NCBI RefSeq assembly: GCF_001557235.1 | Contig: NZ_LSJI01000227.1 | Location: forward strand, 1 to 59,938 | Direction: 5' to 3' | DNA length: 59,938 nucleotides | From: Phenylobacterium sp. CCH9-H3 | Lineage (GTDB): Bacteria; Pseudomonadota; Alphaproteobacteria; Caulobacterales; Caulobacteraceae | Part shown: piece by piece, positions 1-7,687 of the stretch | Layout of the letters: every line of letters begins with the position of its first letter | How positions within the stretch are numbered: the stretch's first letter is position 1 | Position numbers and translations under genes: made by a program | The notes under the pieces: model-generated | Database searches by the model: none | What the model saw: only the letters and a program-made list of their open reading frames with translations | Told to the model about the DNA's origin: nothing

Positions 1-473
1 GGGCCGCTGAACCCGCCGAAGCCCACCGGCAGCACGAACCACATGACGGCCGGCGTCGAGCCCAGCGCCGCGAGAGCCGCGGGCGAGCGGAACGAGAAGC
101 CCTGAGCATGAACCATCATACCGGCCAGGATCGCCATGGCGGCGAGGCGGAACGGCTCCTGCCCTTCGAACCAGTAGAGGGCGGCCAGGCTCGCCCAGAC
201 GACGCTCGAGCCGAACATCGAGACCATGTAGGCCGCGCGCTGGCGGCGGCTCATGGCCTCGCCACGCCCCACCGGTCGGGTCATGAACCGGGTCCAGGCC
301 TCGGCCGCCGCGAAGGCCGCGAACCAGCCGCCGCCCCAGATCGGGCCATAGACATAGGCGGTCAGCAGCGCCGCGCCGCAGCCCACGGCCATGCGGACGC
401 CGAACACCTGGCGCGCCGTGGCGGCCACGGCGTCCAGACGATCATCCAGCAGGCTCCAAGCCCTCGCGATCAC
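1..473 (-). CDS. Membrane protein, N-terminal part (3' end lies outside the window)
   Basis: About 157 residues are readable from a GTG start at 473, with GGGGAT about ten bases upstream as the ribosome site. The frame stays open to the window edge. The N-terminus (IARAWSLLDDRLDAVAATAR) is soluble and is followed by about four hydrophobic segments: one around the Gly/Ala-rich stretch GCGAALLTAYVYGPIWGG, one at MVSMFGSSVVWASLAALYWF, then two shorter ones near the edge. This layout resembles the membrane sensor half of Caulobacterales histidine kinases, but no kinase domain is inside the window, so the function is left open. The gene is transcribed away from the DUF360 gene at 655, and the 181 bases between them must hold both promoters. 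Confidence 0.6.
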   Translation of the reverse strand, partial: MIARAWSLLDDRLDAVAATARQVFGVRMAVGCGAALLTAYVYGPIWGGGWFAAFAAAEAWTRFMTRPVGRGEAMSRRQRAAYMVSMFGSSVVWASLAALYWFEGQEPFRLAAMAILAGMMVHAQGFSFRSPAALAALGSTPAVMWFVLPVGFGGFSG

Positions 474-654
474 GACGGAACATCCCCTATCCGAACAGGT
501 CCGCCGCGCTCCCCAGTGCGGCAGGCTGTCGCAGCACTCTGCCCCGCAAACATGAACGGACCCTTGTTTCGGCGAAGCTTGTTACGCGAGAGGCGCGTTT
601 TCGAGCGGGCCCCGGCAAGCTAGGCTTTGGGATACGGACCGCGGAGGACTTCAG

Positions 655-1008
655 ATGCTGGCCAAGTTTCTCGTGCGGGCGGTGTTCGCCGCCTTGGGCC
701 TTTGGGTGGCCTCGGCCATCGTGCCGGGGGTGCACGTCTCGAACACCGGGACTCTGATCCTGGCGGCATTGCTTCTGGGCGTGGTGAACGCGCTGGTCCG
801 ACCGGTGCTGGTGATCCTGACCCTGCCGCTGACGATCCTGACGCTGGGCCTGTTCCTGCTGGTGGTGAACGCCGCCACCATCGGCCTGGTGGCCTGGCTG
901 TTGCGCGGCTTCACGGTCGATGGCCTGATCCCCGGCGTGCTGGCCGCCATCGTCACCGGCGTCGCGAGCTGGATCGGCGGCATGGCGATCCGCGACGACC
1001 GCCGCTGA
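655..1008 (+). CDS. Small four-helix membrane protein (YvlD/DUF360, 'phage holin family IV')
   Basis: The 117-residue protein is almost entirely hydrophobic. It has four predicted membrane helices, separated by short turns such as PGVHVSNTG and RGFTVDGLIPG. The order and the NALVRPVL segment between helices 2 and 3 are typical of PF04020 (YvlD/DUF360), which database names call a holin although most members are chromosomal and not phage-linked. The start is supported by GGAGG eight bases upstream. Nothing phage-like lies nearby. The biochemical role of the family is unknown; a membrane-stress function is a guess by analogy with YvlD in Bacillus. Confidence 0.8.
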   Translation: MLAKFLVRAVFAALGLWVASAIVPGVHVSNTGTLILAALLLGVVNALVRPVLVILTLPLTILTLGLFLLVVNAATIGLVAWLLRGFTVDGLIPGVLAAIVTGVASWIGGMAIRDDRR

Positions 1009-1026
1009 TGTGGCGCGCGTGGCCGC

Positions 1027-2067
<1,041 letters not shown>

Positions 2068-2083
2068 GCCCGCACCTTAGGCT

Positions 2084-2881
2084 CTATTTTGCGGCAGCCA
2101 GACGACTGACGATCTGGGGGTGCAGGTCGAGGTTGGAGGCCACCACCGAACCCTTGCCCAGCACCGCGTCGCCGCCCTCGGCGTCGGTGACCTTGCCGCC
2201 TGCCTCGGTGACCAGCAGGACGCCGGCCGCCAGGTCCCAGGGCTTCAGGTCGCGTTCCCAGTAGCCGTCGTAGCGGCCGGCGGCGACCCAGGCCATGTCG
2301 AGCGCGGCCGAGCCGAAGCGGCGGACGCCCGCGACCCGCTGGGTCATCTGGTGCAGCTCCTTGAGGAACTTCGCGTGCTGGCCGTGGCCGAGGAACGGGA
2401 TGCCCGTCGCCAGCACGGCTTCGTCCATGCGCTGGCGCGCGGCCACCCGCAGGCGATGGTCGTTGACGTAACAGCCCTTGCCCTTCTCGGCCCAGAACAG
2501 CTCGTTGGTGATCGGGTTGTAGGTGACCGCAGCCACGACGCCCACCTCGGCGCGTTCCAGCGCGATGTTGATGGCGAAGTGCGGGATGGCGTGGAGGAAG
2601 TTGGTGGTCCCGTCCAGCGGGTCGACGATCCAGGTGTGGGTCTTGTCGGTGCCCTCGATCAGGCCCCGTTCCTCGCCGTGGAAGCTGTAGCCGGGTCGGG
2701 CTTTCGTCAGCGCCTCGAAGAGCACCTGTTCGGCCTTGAGGTCGGCGGCGGAGACGAAGTCGGCGGGCGCCTTCTTGGCGACCTGCAGCTCGGCCAGCTC
2801 GCCGAAGTCACGGTTGAGCCCGCGCGCGGCCTTGCGCGCAGCGTCGCTCATCACCTTCAGAAGGGCGGATTGGGTGCTCAC
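2084..2881 (-). CDS. suhB: Inositol-1-monophosphatase family protein (SuhB-like)
   Basis: This is a Mg-dependent phosphatase of the FIG/IMPase superfamily, acting in the cytoplasm on myo-inositol-1-phosphate or related sugar phosphates; SuhB homologues also act in rRNA antitermination. With the GTG start at 2881 it is 265 residues, the usual family length. The signature WIVDPLDGTTNFLHAIPHF gives the metal ligands, GEER precedes it, and the C-terminal motif WDLAAG is present (as KPWDLAAGVLLVTEAGG). The frame stays open further upstream, but that extension is arginine-rich, lacks homology and would run into the divergent GFA gene. It is followed closely by glpQ. Confidence 0.9.
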   Translation of the reverse strand: MSTQSALLKVMSDAARKAARGLNRDFGELAELQVAKKAPADFVSAADLKAEQVLFEALTKARPGYSFHGEERGLIEGTDKTHTWIVDPLDGTTNFLHAIPHFAINIALERAEVGVVAAVTYNPITNELFWAEKGKGCYVNDHRLRVAARQRMDEAVLATGIPFLGHGQHAKFLKELHQMTQRVAGVRRFGSAALDMAWVAAGRYDGYWERDLKPWDLAAGVLLVTEAGGKVTDAEGGDAVLGKGSVVASNLDLHPQIVSRLAAAK

Positions 2882-2957
2882 GGTTTCAAAAGATCTCGGG
2901 CGGGAATAGAGGGCGCGGAACCTAGTGTCGGGCCGGTATGAAAGCAAGGAGAGTCCG

Positions 2958-3371
2958 ATGACACAGGCTGTCGAGCGGGTCGCGTCGTGCTGGTGCGGGG
3001 ACCTGGCGGTGACGATGCGGGGCGAGCCGATGCTGGTGTCCAGCTGCTGCTGCACCCGCTGCCAGCGGCGGACGGGAAGCTTCTTCGGCGTCACGGTCTA
3101 CTTCCACCCGGACCAGATGATCGCGCGGCGGGGGACGCCGTCTACCTTCCAGTTGCCGGACGGTGAGGCCAGGTTCCACTTCTGCCCCCGCTGCGGATCG
3201 AACCTCTGGTGGTTCGTACCCGACGACGACGAGGAGGTGCTGGGCGTGGCCGGCGGCGCGTTTGCCGATCCGACGCTGCCGGCGCCGCAGCGCATGGTCT
3301 ACACCTCGACCCGGCACCCCTTCGTCCGGCCGCCGGAAGGGTTGCGGGAATTCGAGGACGGGGCGGACTAG
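2958..3371 (+). CDS. GFA (glutathione-dependent formaldehyde-activating)/CENP-V domain protein
   Basis: This 137-residue zinc protein belongs to the GFA family, whose founding member adds formaldehyde to glutathione; most relatives have unknown substrates. Visible zinc-binding cysteines are SCWCGD near the N-terminus, [14 protein letters not shown], and CPRCGS (residues about 70-75). The ATG at 2958 has AAGGAGAG at good distance; an upstream in-frame ATG at 2925 has no such site and overlaps the divergent promoter region of suhB. The stop interlocks with that of thiE (shared CTAG at 3368-3371). The true substrate cannot be read from the sequence. Confidence 0.85.
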   Translation: MTQAVERVASCWCGDLAVTMRGEPMLVSSCCCTRCQRRTGSFFGVTVYFHPDQMIARRGTPSTFQLPDGEARFHFCPRCGSNLWWFVPDDDEEVLGVAGGAFADPTLPAPQRMVYTSTRHPFVRPPEGLREFEDGAD

Positions 3372-4015
3372 CGCTCGGCCAGGCCCGCCGCGATCTCGGC
3401 GTTGAGCGCCTTCACCGCCGCGGCCGGGCCGTCGCCATGGCTCCAGACCCCTGCGGACACGGCGAGGAAGTCGGCCCCGGCGGCGGCGAGACCCCGAGCG
3501 TTGTCCGCCGTGATCCCGCCGATGGCCACGCAGGGAACCTCCATCGTCTCCTGCCAGATAGTCAGGATCTCGGGATCCGCGCGCGTCGGCGCATCCTTGG
3601 TGGTGGTGGGGAAAAAGGCGCCGAACGCCACATAGTCCGCCCCGGCCTCGGCCGCCTCCATCGCCAGGTGGCGGCTGTCGTGGCAGGTGACGCCCACCAT
3701 CCGGTCCTTGCCCACCAGGCGGCGCGCTTCGGCATAGGTCCCGTCGGTCTGGCCGATGTGCACCCCGTCGCAGCCGAGGCGGGCGGCCAGGTCGGGCCTG
3801 TCGTTGAGGATGACCGCAAGCCCTCGGGCCTGGGCGATGGGCATCAGCACGTCGACGGCCGCGGCGATCACCTCGTCCGGCGCGTCCTTCAGGCGGATCT
3901 GCAGCGCCGCCACGTCGCCGGCGTCGAGCGCCTGGGCCAGGACGTGGCCGAAGGCCGCTAGGTCGTCCAGGCGCGGCGGGGTGATCAGGTAGAGGCGACA
4001 GAGCGGTAGGGCCAT
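3368..4015 (-). CDS. thiE: Thiamine phosphate synthase
   Basis: The enzyme joins HMP-pyrophosphate and thiazole phosphate to give thiamine phosphate in the cytoplasm. The 215-residue protein is a TIM barrel with family motifs in order: [69 protein letters not shown] and the phosphate-binding [11 protein letters not shown]. Length is normal. The gene begins only 24 bases after the DUF2474 stop, with no terminator-like hairpin between, so it may be read from the cydAB promoter. No TPP riboswitch is visible upstream. Its stop overlaps the convergent GFA gene by four bases. Confidence 0.92.
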   Translation of the reverse strand: MALPLCRLYLITPPRLDDLAAFGHVLAQALDAGDVAALQIRLKDAPDEVIAAAVDVLMPIAQARGLAVILNDRPDLAARLGCDGVHIGQTDGTYAEARRLVGKDRMVGVTCHDSRHLAMEAAEAGADYVAFGAFFPTTTKDAPTRADPEILTIWQETMEVPCVAIGGITADNARGLAAAGADFLAVSAGVWSHGDGPAAAVKALNAEIAAGLAER

Positions 4016-4039
4016 GGCCCTAAATACACACGCCGCGCC

Positions 4040-4186
4040 TCAGCGCAGCAGCATCTTCAGCGCATAGGCGATGCCGGCGCAGGAGAGCGCGCCGGTGAGC
4101 GACAGGCCCCCGAACCAGGCCAGGCGTTTCCACAGCGGCGCCAGAGCCTCGCCGCCCTCGGGCGGAGGTTCAATGATAGCCGGCAT
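4040..4186 (-). CDS. DUF2474 single-helix subunit of the cyd oxidase operon
   Basis: The 48-residue protein reads MPAIIEPPPEGGEALAPLWK at its N-terminus, followed by one hydrophobic helix and a short basic end (KMLLR). It matches the DUF2474 pattern: Trp-Lys-Arg-Leu before a single membrane span. Such genes sit directly after cydB-type genes and are thought to play the role that CydX plays in E. coli, stabilising the oxidase and its haems. The ATG lies inside the 3' end of cydB (17-base overlap), which suggests translational coupling. It is too short for most gene finders. An upstream ATG in the same frame would give an 86-residue protein made of cydB shadow sequence and is not credible. Confidence 0.8.
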   Translation of the reverse strand: MPAIIEPPPEGGEALAPLWKRLAWFGGLSLTGALSCAGIAYALKMLLR

Positions 4187-5198
4187 CGCCACTCCCCACC
4201 TTGCCCCGGAACAGCCAGTACACCCAGGCCGTATAGCCCAGGATGGCCGGCAGGAGGATGACGACGCCCACCAGCATGAGGCCCAGCGCATTGTCGGCAT
4301 TGGCCGCCTGCCGGAAGTTCATGTCGTAGGGCACGATGTTGGGGAAGAACCCGATCGCCAGGCCGATGTAGCCGGACAGGAAGACCAGGTAGGCGCCCAT
4401 GAGCGAGGTGGCGTGATGGGCGCGCCGGATGCCCAGGATCACGACGCCCAGGCCCACGAGGCCCAGCAGCGGGATGGGGATCAGGGGCGCAAGGGTCGCG
4501 AGGTCGAACGCCCCGTCCTCGAACCCCCAGCGCACGGCGATGCGCGGATGGACCAGGAGCGTGGCGACGCTTACCACCGCGAGGAGTGCGGCGGTGGCCC
4601 CAGCGGCGATCCAGGCCCAGCGTCGGGCCCGCACCTGCAGCTCGCCCTCGGTCCGCCAGATCAGATAGGTGGCGCCCAATAGGGTGTAGCCCGCGAGCAG
4701 CCCCGCCGCGACGAGCAGGCTGTAGGGCGTCAGCCAGTCGAACGGGCCGCCCGCGAAGGTGCGTCCCTCCAGCGTCACGCCCTGGATGAAGCCGCCCAGG
4801 ACCAGGCCCTGGGCCAGGGTCGCGGCGATCGAGCCGCCGGCGAAGGCCGCGGTCCAGAAGGCCTTGCCGCGCATCCGGCCATGGTGGCGGAACTCGAACG
4901 CGACGCCGCGCAGGATCAGCGCCAGCAGCATGAGGATCACCGGCAAGTACAGCGCCGGCATCAGGGCCGAGTAGGCGAAGGGAAAGGCCGCGAAGAGGCC
5001 CCCGCCGCCGAGCACCAGCCAAGTCTCGTTGCCGTCCCAGACCGGCGCGATGGAGTCCATCATCACGTCGCGTTCCTGGGGTGAGGCCGCGAAGGGGAAC
5101 AGGATGCCGATCCCCAGGTCGAAACCGTCGAGCAGCACGTAGAGCAGCACGGCCGTGGCGATGATCCCGGCCCAGATCAGCGGCAGGTCGAGGCTCAT
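4170..5198 (-). CDS. cydB: Cytochrome bd-type ubiquinol oxidase subunit II
   Basis: Subunit II of the bd-family quinol:oxygen oxidoreductase in the inner membrane. The 342-residue protein opens MSLDLPLIWAGIIATAVLLY and is strongly hydrophobic throughout, with the family landmarks LLDGFDLGIG, RDVMMDSIAPVWDGNETWLV and FEFRHHGRM. Length is slightly below E. coli CydB (379), as in the cyanide-insensitive (CIO) subgroup. Its ATG overlaps the cydA stop by four bases (ATGA). The next gene, DUF2474, starts inside it. It functions only together with CydA. Confidence 0.93.
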   Translation of the reverse strand: MSLDLPLIWAGIIATAVLLYVLLDGFDLGIGILFPFAASPQERDVMMDSIAPVWDGNETWLVLGGGGLFAAFPFAYSALMPALYLPVILMLLALILRGVAFEFRHHGRMRGKAFWTAAFAGGSIAATLAQGLVLGGFIQGVTLEGRTFAGGPFDWLTPYSLLVAAGLLAGYTLLGATYLIWRTEGELQVRARRWAWIAAGATAALLAVVSVATLLVHPRIAVRWGFEDGAFDLATLAPLIPIPLLGLVGLGVVILGIRRAHHATSLMGAYLVFLSGYIGLAIGFFPNIVPYDMNFRQAANADNALGLMLVGVVILLPAILGYTAWVYWLFRGKVGSGDAGYH

Positions 5199-6595
5199 GG
5201 CGCCGCTCCCTTCGTTCCCGCGGCCAGCGGATTGCCCGGCGGCTCATCGGCGTCCTGCGGCGGCGTCTCGGGCCCTTCCGCGATCAGGCGCAGGATGTAG
5301 AGCACGCCCACGCTGAAGATCACCGCATAGATGCCCATGAAGGCCAGCAGCGAGGCCGAAACCTGGCCCGCCCCGACCGGCGAGACGGCGTCGGCCGTGC
5401 GCAGCACGCCGTAGATCACATAGGGCTGGCGACCCACCTCGGCCACGACCCAGCCGGCGATCACCGCCACGAAGCCGGCGGGGCCCATGGCCACCGCCGC
5501 CCGCAGGAACGGCCTGCTGTATTCAGGTCCGCGCGTGCGCCACAGCAGCCAGACGCCCCAGGCGCCCAGCCCGATCATCAACAGGCCCAGCCCCACCATC
5601 ACCCGGAAGGCCCAGAAGACGATGAAGACCGGCGGCCGGTCCTCGGGTGCGAAGGCCTTCAGGCCCTTGACCTCCGCCGAGGGGCTGCCGGCGGTGATCA
5701 GGCTGCCCAGCTTGGGAATGGAGAGCTCGAAGCGGTTGCCCTCGGCCGCCCGGTCCGGCCAGGCGGCGATATGGAACGGCTGCTCGGTGCGCGTCTCCCA
5801 GAACGCTTCGATGGCGGCCAGCTTCGCCGGCTGTACCCGCAGCACGTCCTTGCCGGAGAGGTCCCCCACCAGGAGCTGAAGCGGCGCGACGATGGCGAAC
5901 ATGCCGATGGCCATGCGCAGGGCCAGGCGCGAGGCCTCCTCGTCCAGCGGCCCGTCCTGGCCCCACCGGCGCAGGATGCGCCATGCGGAGGCCGCGCCCA
6001 CCACCAGGGCCGTGGTCAGATAGGCGGCGAGCGCCATGTGGGCGAAGCGTTCGGGGAAAGTGGGCGAGAAGATCACCTGCCACCAGTCGACGGCGCGCAG
6101 CGTGCCGTCCGGCAGGGTCGTGAAGCCGGTCGGGTGCTGCATCCAGCTGTTGGCCGAGATGATCCAGAAGGCCGAGATGAGCGTTCCGACGGCCACCAGC
6201 GCCGTGGCGGCAAAGTGCAGGCCGGGGCCGACCTTCTTCCACCCGAACAGCATGACGCCCAGGAACGAGGCTTCAAGGAAGAAGGCCGTCAGGACCTCGA
6301 ACGCCAGCAGCGGCCCGATCACCGGCGAGGCCACGGCCGAGAACACGCTCCAATTGGTGCCCAGCTGGTAGCTCAGCACCACGCCGGAGACGACGCCCAT
6401 GCCGAAGGAGATCGCGAAGATCTTCACCCAGAACAGGTACAGCGCCTTGAACGCCTCGTTCTTGGTGACCAGCCACAGCCCCTCCAGCACCGCCAGGAAA
6501 CTGGCGAGTCCGATAGTGAAGCTGGGGAAGATGATGTGGAACGCGATAGTGAACGCGAACTGCAGCCGCGACAGTATCAGGGCATCGAGTTCCAT
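5195..6595 (-). CDS. cydA: Cytochrome bd-type ubiquinol oxidase subunit I, CIO-like short-Q-loop form
   Basis: This subunit carries haems b558, b595 and d and the quinol site, reducing O2 to water. From the ATG at 6595 it has 466 residues, shorter than E. coli CydA (522), which fits the CIO/short Q-loop class. H20 in SRLQFAFTIAFHIIFPSF corresponds to the b595 ligand H19; FAHMALAAYL should hold the b558 His. The usual GRQPW signature reads GRQPYVIYGVLRTADAVSP here. An upstream in-frame start would add 32 arginine-rich residues and is rejected because MELDALILSRLQF matches the normal N-terminus. The 199-base gap to bfd holds the divergent promoters and iron-box-like palindromes. Confidence 0.93.
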   Translation of the reverse strand: MELDALILSRLQFAFTIAFHIIFPSFTIGLASFLAVLEGLWLVTKNEAFKALYLFWVKIFAISFGMGVVSGVVLSYQLGTNWSVFSAVASPVIGPLLAFEVLTAFFLEASFLGVMLFGWKKVGPGLHFAATALVAVGTLISAFWIISANSWMQHPTGFTTLPDGTLRAVDWWQVIFSPTFPERFAHMALAAYLTTALVVGAASAWRILRRWGQDGPLDEEASRLALRMAIGMFAIVAPLQLLVGDLSGKDVLRVQPAKLAAIEAFWETRTEQPFHIAAWPDRAAEGNRFELSIPKLGSLITAGSPSAEVKGLKAFAPEDRPPVFIVFWAFRVMVGLGLLMIGLGAWGVWLLWRTRGPEYSRPFLRAAVAMGPAGFVAVIAGWVVAEVGRQPYVIYGVLRTADAVSPVGAGQVSASLLAFMGIYAVIFSVGVLYILRLIAEGPETPPQDADEPPGNPLAAGTKGAAP

Positions 6596-6704
6596 CGCCG
6601 TCCCCGTGACGCCGGCTCCCGCATCTTTAAGAGGCCTGGCCGTTTCCCGGCGCCTAGAACGTCCAAGCTCGACCGTCGGTCGCTGCGACATGCTGCCGCA
6701 GGTT

Positions 6705-6739
6705 TGAATGCATTCATCATTCTCTGCGAATGACTTGCA
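6705..6739. promoter_or_regulatory. Iron-box-like palindromes between cydA and bfd
   Basis: Two adjoining palindromes lie here. TGAATGCATTCA (6705-6716) is perfect. TGCGAATGACTTGCA (6725-6739) has near-perfect arms and differs by a single base from the 15-mer upstream of the TonB-dependent receptor (47750-47764). The position, 56 bases before the bfd ATG, suits an operator. Binding by Fur is inferred from the genes served, not shown. Confidence 0.5.
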
Positions 6740-6794
6740 AACTTAATCGCAGGGCGCTAGATCGGAAGCGTCAGCCAGGAGCCGCTCGCGCCCC

Positions 6795-6980
6795 ATGTAC
6801 GTCTGCAACTGCAATGGCATCCGTGAGCGCGAAGTCCGCGCGGCCATCGCCGCCGGCGCATCGCGGCCCGCCCAGATCTTCAAGGCCTGCGACTCCGCGG
6901 CCCAATGCGCCCGCTGCGTCTGCGACATGCGCAAGATCCTGGATGAGGAACGCGAAGCCCTGCGGTTCGCCGCGGAATAG
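6795..6980 (+). CDS. bfd: Bacterioferritin-associated ferredoxin
   Basis: Bfd docks on bacterioferritin and delivers electrons that release stored iron. The 61-residue protein has the exact family cysteine set for one [2Fe-2S] cluster: C4 and C6 (CNC) and C38 and C41 (CARC), in the frame M-Y-V-C-N-C-N-G-I. The helix GASRPAQIFKA between the pairs is also typical. It lies 142 bases upstream of bfr on the same strand, with two more iron-box-like palindromes in that gap, so bfr probably has its own iron-controlled promoter. The upstream palindrome at 6725-6739 suggests induction under iron limitation. Confidence 0.93.
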   Translation: MYVCNCNGIREREVRAAIAAGASRPAQIFKACDSAAQCARCVCDMRKILDEEREALRFAAE

Positions 6981-6995
6981 GTCGTCTTCCGGCGA

Positions 6996-7011
6996 GCGAA
7001 AATCATTCGCA
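6996..7011. promoter_or_regulatory. Iron-box-like palindrome 1 in the bfd-bfr gap
   Basis: GCGAAAATCATTCGC (6996-7010, followed by A) has perfect 5-base arms. On the minus strand it begins TGCGAATGA, the same nine bases that open the sites at bfd and the TonB receptor. It starts 15 bases after the bfd stop. Confidence 0.45.
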
Positions 7012-7038
7012 GGCAAATCTGCGGATTTTTCAGCAACC

Positions 7039-7052
7039 GCAAATCACTCGCA
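7039..7052. promoter_or_regulatory. Iron-box-like palindrome 2 upstream of bfr
   Basis: On the minus strand this reads TGCGAGTGATTTGC, one base away from the shared TGCGAATGA half. It lies about 70 bases before the bfr start, a typical operator distance. Confidence 0.45.
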
Positions 7053-7122
7053 GACATTGTCTTTGACACTTCATGCCCGCCAGAGGCATTCCCGCGTCTA
7101 GCGTTGTGATGGAGGCTCTACG

Positions 7123-7605
7123 GTGCAAGGCGACAAGGCGATCATCAGGCTGTTGAACGCGGTCCTCACCAATGAGCTGACCGCCGTAAACCAGTATTAC
7201 CTGCACGCGCGCATGTACGAGAACTGGGGTTTCGCCCGGCTCGGAAAGATCACCTACGAAGAGTCGATCGGCGAGATGAAGCACGCCGACAAGCTCATCA
7301 AGCGCATCCTGTTCCTCGACGGCCTGCCCAACCTGCAGGACCTGCACAAGCTCTCGATCGGCGAGTCCGTCGCCGAGGGCCTCGCCGCCGATCTCGGCGT
7401 CGAAGTCGGGGGCCGGACGACGCTCATCGAAGGCATCAAGCTCTGCGAAGCGTCCGCCGACTTCGTGTCGCGCGAACTGCTGACCGAGATCCTCAGCGAC
7501 ACCGAGGAGCACATCGACTTCCTCGAGACCCAGATCAGCCTGGTGAAGAGCCTGGGCGAGCAGAACTACCTGCAAAGCGCCATGGGCGAGCTGGCCGAGG
7601 GATAA
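7123..7605 (+). CDS. bfr: Bacterioferritin
   Basis: This haem-containing 24-mer ferritin oxidises Fe(II) and stores it as mineral in the cytoplasm. The 160-residue protein aligns without gaps to the usual numbering: ferroxidase residues E18, E51, H54, E94 and H130, and the haem ligand M52 in EMKHAD. The site of E127 reads T, with Glu at 128 and 129 ([12 protein letters not shown]). The start is GTG with GGAG upstream; the alternative ATG lies too far inside. Bfd immediately upstream is its reductase partner. The C-terminus (ENYLQSAMG type) is complete. Confidence 0.95.
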   Translation: MQGDKAIIRLLNAVLTNELTAVNQYYLHARMYENWGFARLGKITYEESIGEMKHADKLIKRILFLDGLPNLQDLHKLSIGESVAEGLAADLGVEVGGRTTLIEGIKLCEASADFVSRELLTEILSDTEEHIDFLETQISLVKSLGEQNYLQSAMGELAEG

Positions 7606-7687
7606 CGCGCCCGCCAGGCGGGCGGGGCATTGCTACGCCCGCGAGCTTCGCCCTACGGTCCCGTCCCATAGTTGGTGGAGAGCGGGT

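Noticed and set aside
655..1008. A phage holin and hence a prophage
   Set aside because: The name comes from the database family. No phage structural, lysis or integrase genes are in the window.
3368..4015. A TPP riboswitch in front of thiE
   Set aside because: Only 24 bases separate thiE from the upstream gene, too few for the aptamer, and no THI-box core is visible.
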